NCBI GenBank assembly: GCA_016184205.1
Contig: JACPDD010000027.1
Coordinates: 1 to 14,759 of the forward strand
DNA from: Candidatus Levyibacteriota bacterium
Lineage (GTDB): Bacteria; Patescibacteriota; Microgenomatia; Levybacterales; UBA12049
Direction: 5' to 3'
DNA: 14,759 nt
This document shows positions 12,468-14,759 of the stretch, piece after piece. Under the pieces are notes generated by a model that was not told the DNA's origin, searched no databases, and saw only the letters and a program-made list of their open reading frames with translations. Each line of letters opens with the position of its first letter. The first letter of the stretch is position 1. Both the position numbers and the translations under genes were made by a program.

Positions 12468-13890
12468 TCCCGATATTACTTATCTCCCTGTATTCAATAA
12501 GAGAAATTTTAAGAGGTGGAACATTCGGCATTATTATTATAAGCTTAGGTTTACCTTTAGCAATGCCTTTTTCGGTATTTTCTTTTCCGTCTTTGTACGC
12601 TGTTATGTGATACGCAACTGCATATCTTCCGGGCGGAAGCTTGTCCGTTAAAGCGTAAACTTGCGCATTATTCCCCCAAATAAAAATATTGTCGTTTATG
12701 CCTGTATTCATTTTTATGAATTGTACTAGTCTATAGTCCCTTGGAGTATTGCGGTCAAAAAAGCCTCTGTAAGCTGCAACGGACTTGCCTCCAGTTAAAA
12801 ATGAAATAAAGTTTTGATAATAATAAATTGTTTTTCCATAAAATCTAAAGTTGTTTAAAATTAATATAAAGCTCACTATGAAAAACGCCAGGGTGAGTTT
12901 TTTATATTGATTTGAGGTTATAATTAAGCCAATTAATAAGGAGAGGCTTGGCAAGAGAACAAGAAGGTAGTGTGTATACGGTCTGCCTGCAAAGAAGGTG
13001 TTAAACATGGAGAAAGCAAACCAAAGGTAGATAAAGATGAATGATTTTGGAAGCTGAGACCTTCTTATAAAAATAAAAAGCGCTACGCCTCCTAAGGTAA
13101 GAAGCTTTAAAATTAAAAGTCCCTGGGGTATTATAAGCCTATTTCCGTATCCGACATATCCTACATTTTGTAAAAAAGAGGCCTGGATATAGTCTGAAAA
13201 TGCCCCCTTAAAAAAGAAGAATAAGGAAACCAATATTATTGGAGTAAAAAATCCGATTAGAAAGGGAAGCACTCTTTTTACTTCTGTTTTTAACCCTCTT
13301 AATGTCAAACTTGAAGGAGTGTTTGTAAAAAGTAGAAATAAAAAAAATGCGGCAAAATCAAAGACGCCAACAATTTTAATTAAAAACGCCAAAGCCACAA
13401 GCAGTCCCGCAAGCAATCTGTATCTTTGGGATTTAACAAGAATAAGACCTGCCAAAATTAGGGGGAGAAGCATAAAATTTTCCGAATTTGCAATGTTGCC
13501 TTCAATAAGAGGGAGCCCAAACAGAAGAGCAAAAAAGCTGGTTATCCATAAGGCAACTTTAAATCTTTCTTTAAAAAGCTCTCTTGCTAGAGCATAAAAT
13601 GCTATAACGGAGACAATTCCAAAAATAAGAGAAGCAAGCCTCAGGGCAAATTGATCTGAGTTGAAAAATGCATAGATAAGATAAAGAAGAGGAGGCTTGT
13701 TATCCCATATGCCTTCATATAGAAGTCTTCCATTTCTTATGGCATGTCCTAGGACTTGGTAAATTCCTTCGTCTCCATACCAGTAGGGTTCAAAAAGAGA
13801 AGGAAGACGGAGCAAGAAAAAGAAAAATGAAGTAATGAAAAGAAACCAAAAGCTAACGCTTTGCTCAGCCATAGAGGCAAGTTTCATCAT
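12439..13890 (-). CDS. GT39/ArnT-like GT-C glycosyltransferase
   Basis: This 483-residue protein has about 11-12 membrane helices in the first 360 residues and a soluble C-terminal part (about 375-483). YWYGDEGIY (36-44) in the first external loop carries the Asp-Glu pair (40-41), the catalytic signature of the PMT/ArnT GT-C fold. WDNKPPLLYLI (62-72) matches the conserved D-KPP segment. EGNIANSEN (130-138) matches the third conserved region. Such enzymes use a polyprenyl-phosphate sugar as donor and transfer it to protein, lipid or glycan on the outer face of the membrane. Which donor is used here is unknown; the UbiA-type neighbour suggests a polyprenyl-phosphate pentose is possible. The start overlaps the preceding GT2 gene by 4 bases (ATGA), so they are coupled. 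A second ATG follows immediately. Confidence 0.9.
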   Translation of the reverse strand: MMKLASMAEQSVSFWFLFITSFFFFLLRLPSLFEPYWYGDEGIYQVLGHAIRNGRLLYEGIWDNKPPLLYLIYAFFNSDQFALRLASLIFGIVSVIAFYALARELFKERFKVALWITSFFALLFGLPLIEGNIANSENFMLLPLILAGLILVKSQRYRLLAGLLVALAFLIKIVGVFDFAAFFLFLLFTNTPSSLTLRGLKTEVKRVLPFLIGFFTPIILVSLFFFFKGAFSDYIQASFLQNVGYVGYGNRLIIPQGLLILKLLTLGGVALFIFIRRSQLPKSFIFIYLWFAFSMFNTFFAGRPYTHYLLVLLPSLSLLIGLIITSNQYKKLTLAFFIVSFILILNNFRFYGKTIYYYQNFISFLTGGKSVAAYRGFFDRNTPRDYRLVQFIKMNTGINDNIFIWGNNAQVYALTDKLPPGRYAVAYHITAYKDGKENTEKGIAKGKPKLIIIMPNVPPLKISLIEYREISNIGNAKIYERIF

Positions 13891-14759
13891 AGTTTTTCTG
13901 TTACCTTGTATTCTAGGCGTTTTCCAAACATGAGTTGCGTATGGGAGATAAGGGCGGGAAGAGTCGAAAGGAAAAATCCGGAGACAGGAAGCAGTATGAA
14001 TTCAAGAGGGAAAAGCACATGTCGAAGAAATGATGCCTTCGCATGTTTGGGCCTGTGTGAATAGTCAATAATAACCATTGCCAAAAGTGCCAGGAGACAT
14101 GAAGTTAGAATTATTCCAGCAATTCTTGAAAGGCTGTATCCTAAGGCAGTTCTTGAAAAGACAGGATTCACCAAAGTTGCAATGTTTGCGGCAATAGTGA
14201 TGATGAACCAATTAACTGGCCAGAGGAAATGGTCAAGAAGCACGTTATAAAGCATTAGTGTTTTCCTAACAAAAGGTACTCCGGGAACCGTAAACCACCA
14301 TTTTATAAACAACGGATCATCAGATACTCCCCAAGACCATCTCCTTTCCTGCTCATATTTACTAACAAGAGTTTTTACAAAGCTTGAAGATTTTGGAGCG
14401 TCCATTGACGTTTTTAGGAAAATGGGCTCAACCCATAACTGCCCTTTGAGTTTATAGAATGCTTTAAAAAATATTCTATAATCTTCAGGAATTACGTCCG
14501 TATCCCAGAACCCAATATTTTTTAGAAGTTTAAAAGATAGTGAGTACGTTGAATTAGCTACCATGCGGTCTCCCTGGATAAGTAGCGCGGTTCTATGCAA
14601 GCTTCCAAAAAAGGCAATAACCCTAACAGGAGCCGGAATATTCCAGAAATTATTGTAGTGAACGTTTGCGGACTGCCAAAACTTATGGTATCGATTAGGC
14701 TCATTTAGAAATTTGTATGAGAGATATGCAAAGTATTGCTTGTCAAAAATAGAATCCGC
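13887..14759 (-). CDS. Processive-type family 2 glycosyltransferase, membrane-bound, partial (5' end outside window)
   Basis: The frame runs off the right edge without a start; 290 C-terminal residues are visible. The first ATG/GTG/TTG-type codon inside (TTG at 14600) is not the start, because the reading frame upstream of it is open and glycosyltransferase-like. At the very edge the residues ADS suggest the DxD metal motif (DADS). VIPEDYRIFFKAF (about 89-101 of the visible part) carries the ED catalytic base, and QERRW (137-141) is the QxxRW motif of processive GT2 enzymes such as cellulose synthase and hyaluronan synthase relatives. Several membrane helices follow (about 155-275), and the end reads GKRLEYKVTEKL. 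It is the most upstream visible gene of the glycan operon and overlaps the GT39 gene by ATGA. The operon promoter is outside the window. Confidence 0.88.
   Translation of the reverse strand, partial: ADSIFDKQYFAYLSYKFLNEPNRYHKFWQSANVHYNNFWNIPAPVRVIAFFGSLHRTALLIQGDRMVANSTYSLSFKLLKNIGFWDTDVIPEDYRIFFKAFYKLKGQLWVEPIFLKTSMDAPKSSSFVKTLVSKYEQERRWSWGVSDDPLFIKWWFTVPGVPFVRKTLMLYNVLLDHFLWPVNWFIITIAANIATLVNPVFSRTALGYSLSRIAGIILTSCLLALLAMVIIDYSHRPKHAKASFLRHVLFPLEFILLPVSGFFLSTLPALISHTQLMFGKRLEYKVTEKL

Noticed and set aside
13887..14600. A complete 237-residue GT2 gene starting at TTG 14600
   Set aside because: The frame continues open to the window edge with plausible glycosyltransferase sequence, so the gene is partial and the TTG is internal.
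1..14759. tRNA, rRNA, CRISPR array, insertion sequence or phage genes
   Set aside because: Genes cover nearly everything. The gaps are at most about 110 bases and contain no cloverleaf, regular spacer-repeat array or transposase, and the only repeats are the short elements listed.

Overview
The window looks like a chromosomal segment of a small-genome bacterium of the Candidate Phyla Radiation (Patescibacteria), most likely a Microgenomates-type lineage. This is inferred from gene content and style, not from a marker phylogeny. The evidence is AT-rich, very tightly packed genes, very short or absent 5' leaders with few Shine-Dalgarno sites, a type IV pilus gene set, a cohesin/PKD surface protein, and a lipid-linked glycan cluster with divergent family members. 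No gene looks phage- or transposon-derived, and no intergenic gap exceeds about 110 bases.

Layout. Positions 1-1465 (minus strand) hold a type IV pilus inner-membrane block: pilN-like, pilO-like, and a third single-pass membrane protein cut by the window edge. It has its own promoter just downstream of rpsT (1516-1815, minus). A 107-base divergent region with short AGCTAT-type repeats separates rpsT from murJ (1923-3581, plus), followed by lepA (3598-5385, plus). lepA converges, with overlapping stop codons, on a membrane-anchored cohesin-PKD surface protein (5382-6494, minus). That gene is divergent from groES-groEL (6632-8594, plus). The two transcription units share a striking control region in which the -35 boxes of opposite promoters form the outer arms of a two-part palindrome. 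A GNAT acetyltransferase (8669-9193) and a PEGA/SH3b envelope protein (9273-10100) follow, each with its own extended -10 promoter.

Positions 10103-14759 (minus) are one overlapping five-gene operon, read from the right edge leftward: a processive-type GT2 glycosyltransferase (5' end outside the window), a GT39/ArnT-like GT-C glycosyltransferase, a three-helix membrane protein, a WecA/MraY-fold polyprenyl-phosphate sugar-phosphate transferase homologue with altered active-site residues, and a UbiA-family protein resembling decaprenyl-phosphate phosphoribosyltransferase. Together they suggest assembly of a polyprenyl-linked, possibly pentose-containing, surface glycan.

The most interesting signals are: (1) the groES/cohesin divergent palindrome, which is not CIRCE; (2) promoters of the form TGnTATAAT placed exactly 6 bases before ATG for rpsT, lepA and the GNAT gene, implying leaderless mRNAs; (3) a perfect 20-base repeat shared by the lepA coding sequence and the intergenic region before the PEGA gene; and (4) the WecA/MraY homologue, which lacks two usually conserved aspartates.
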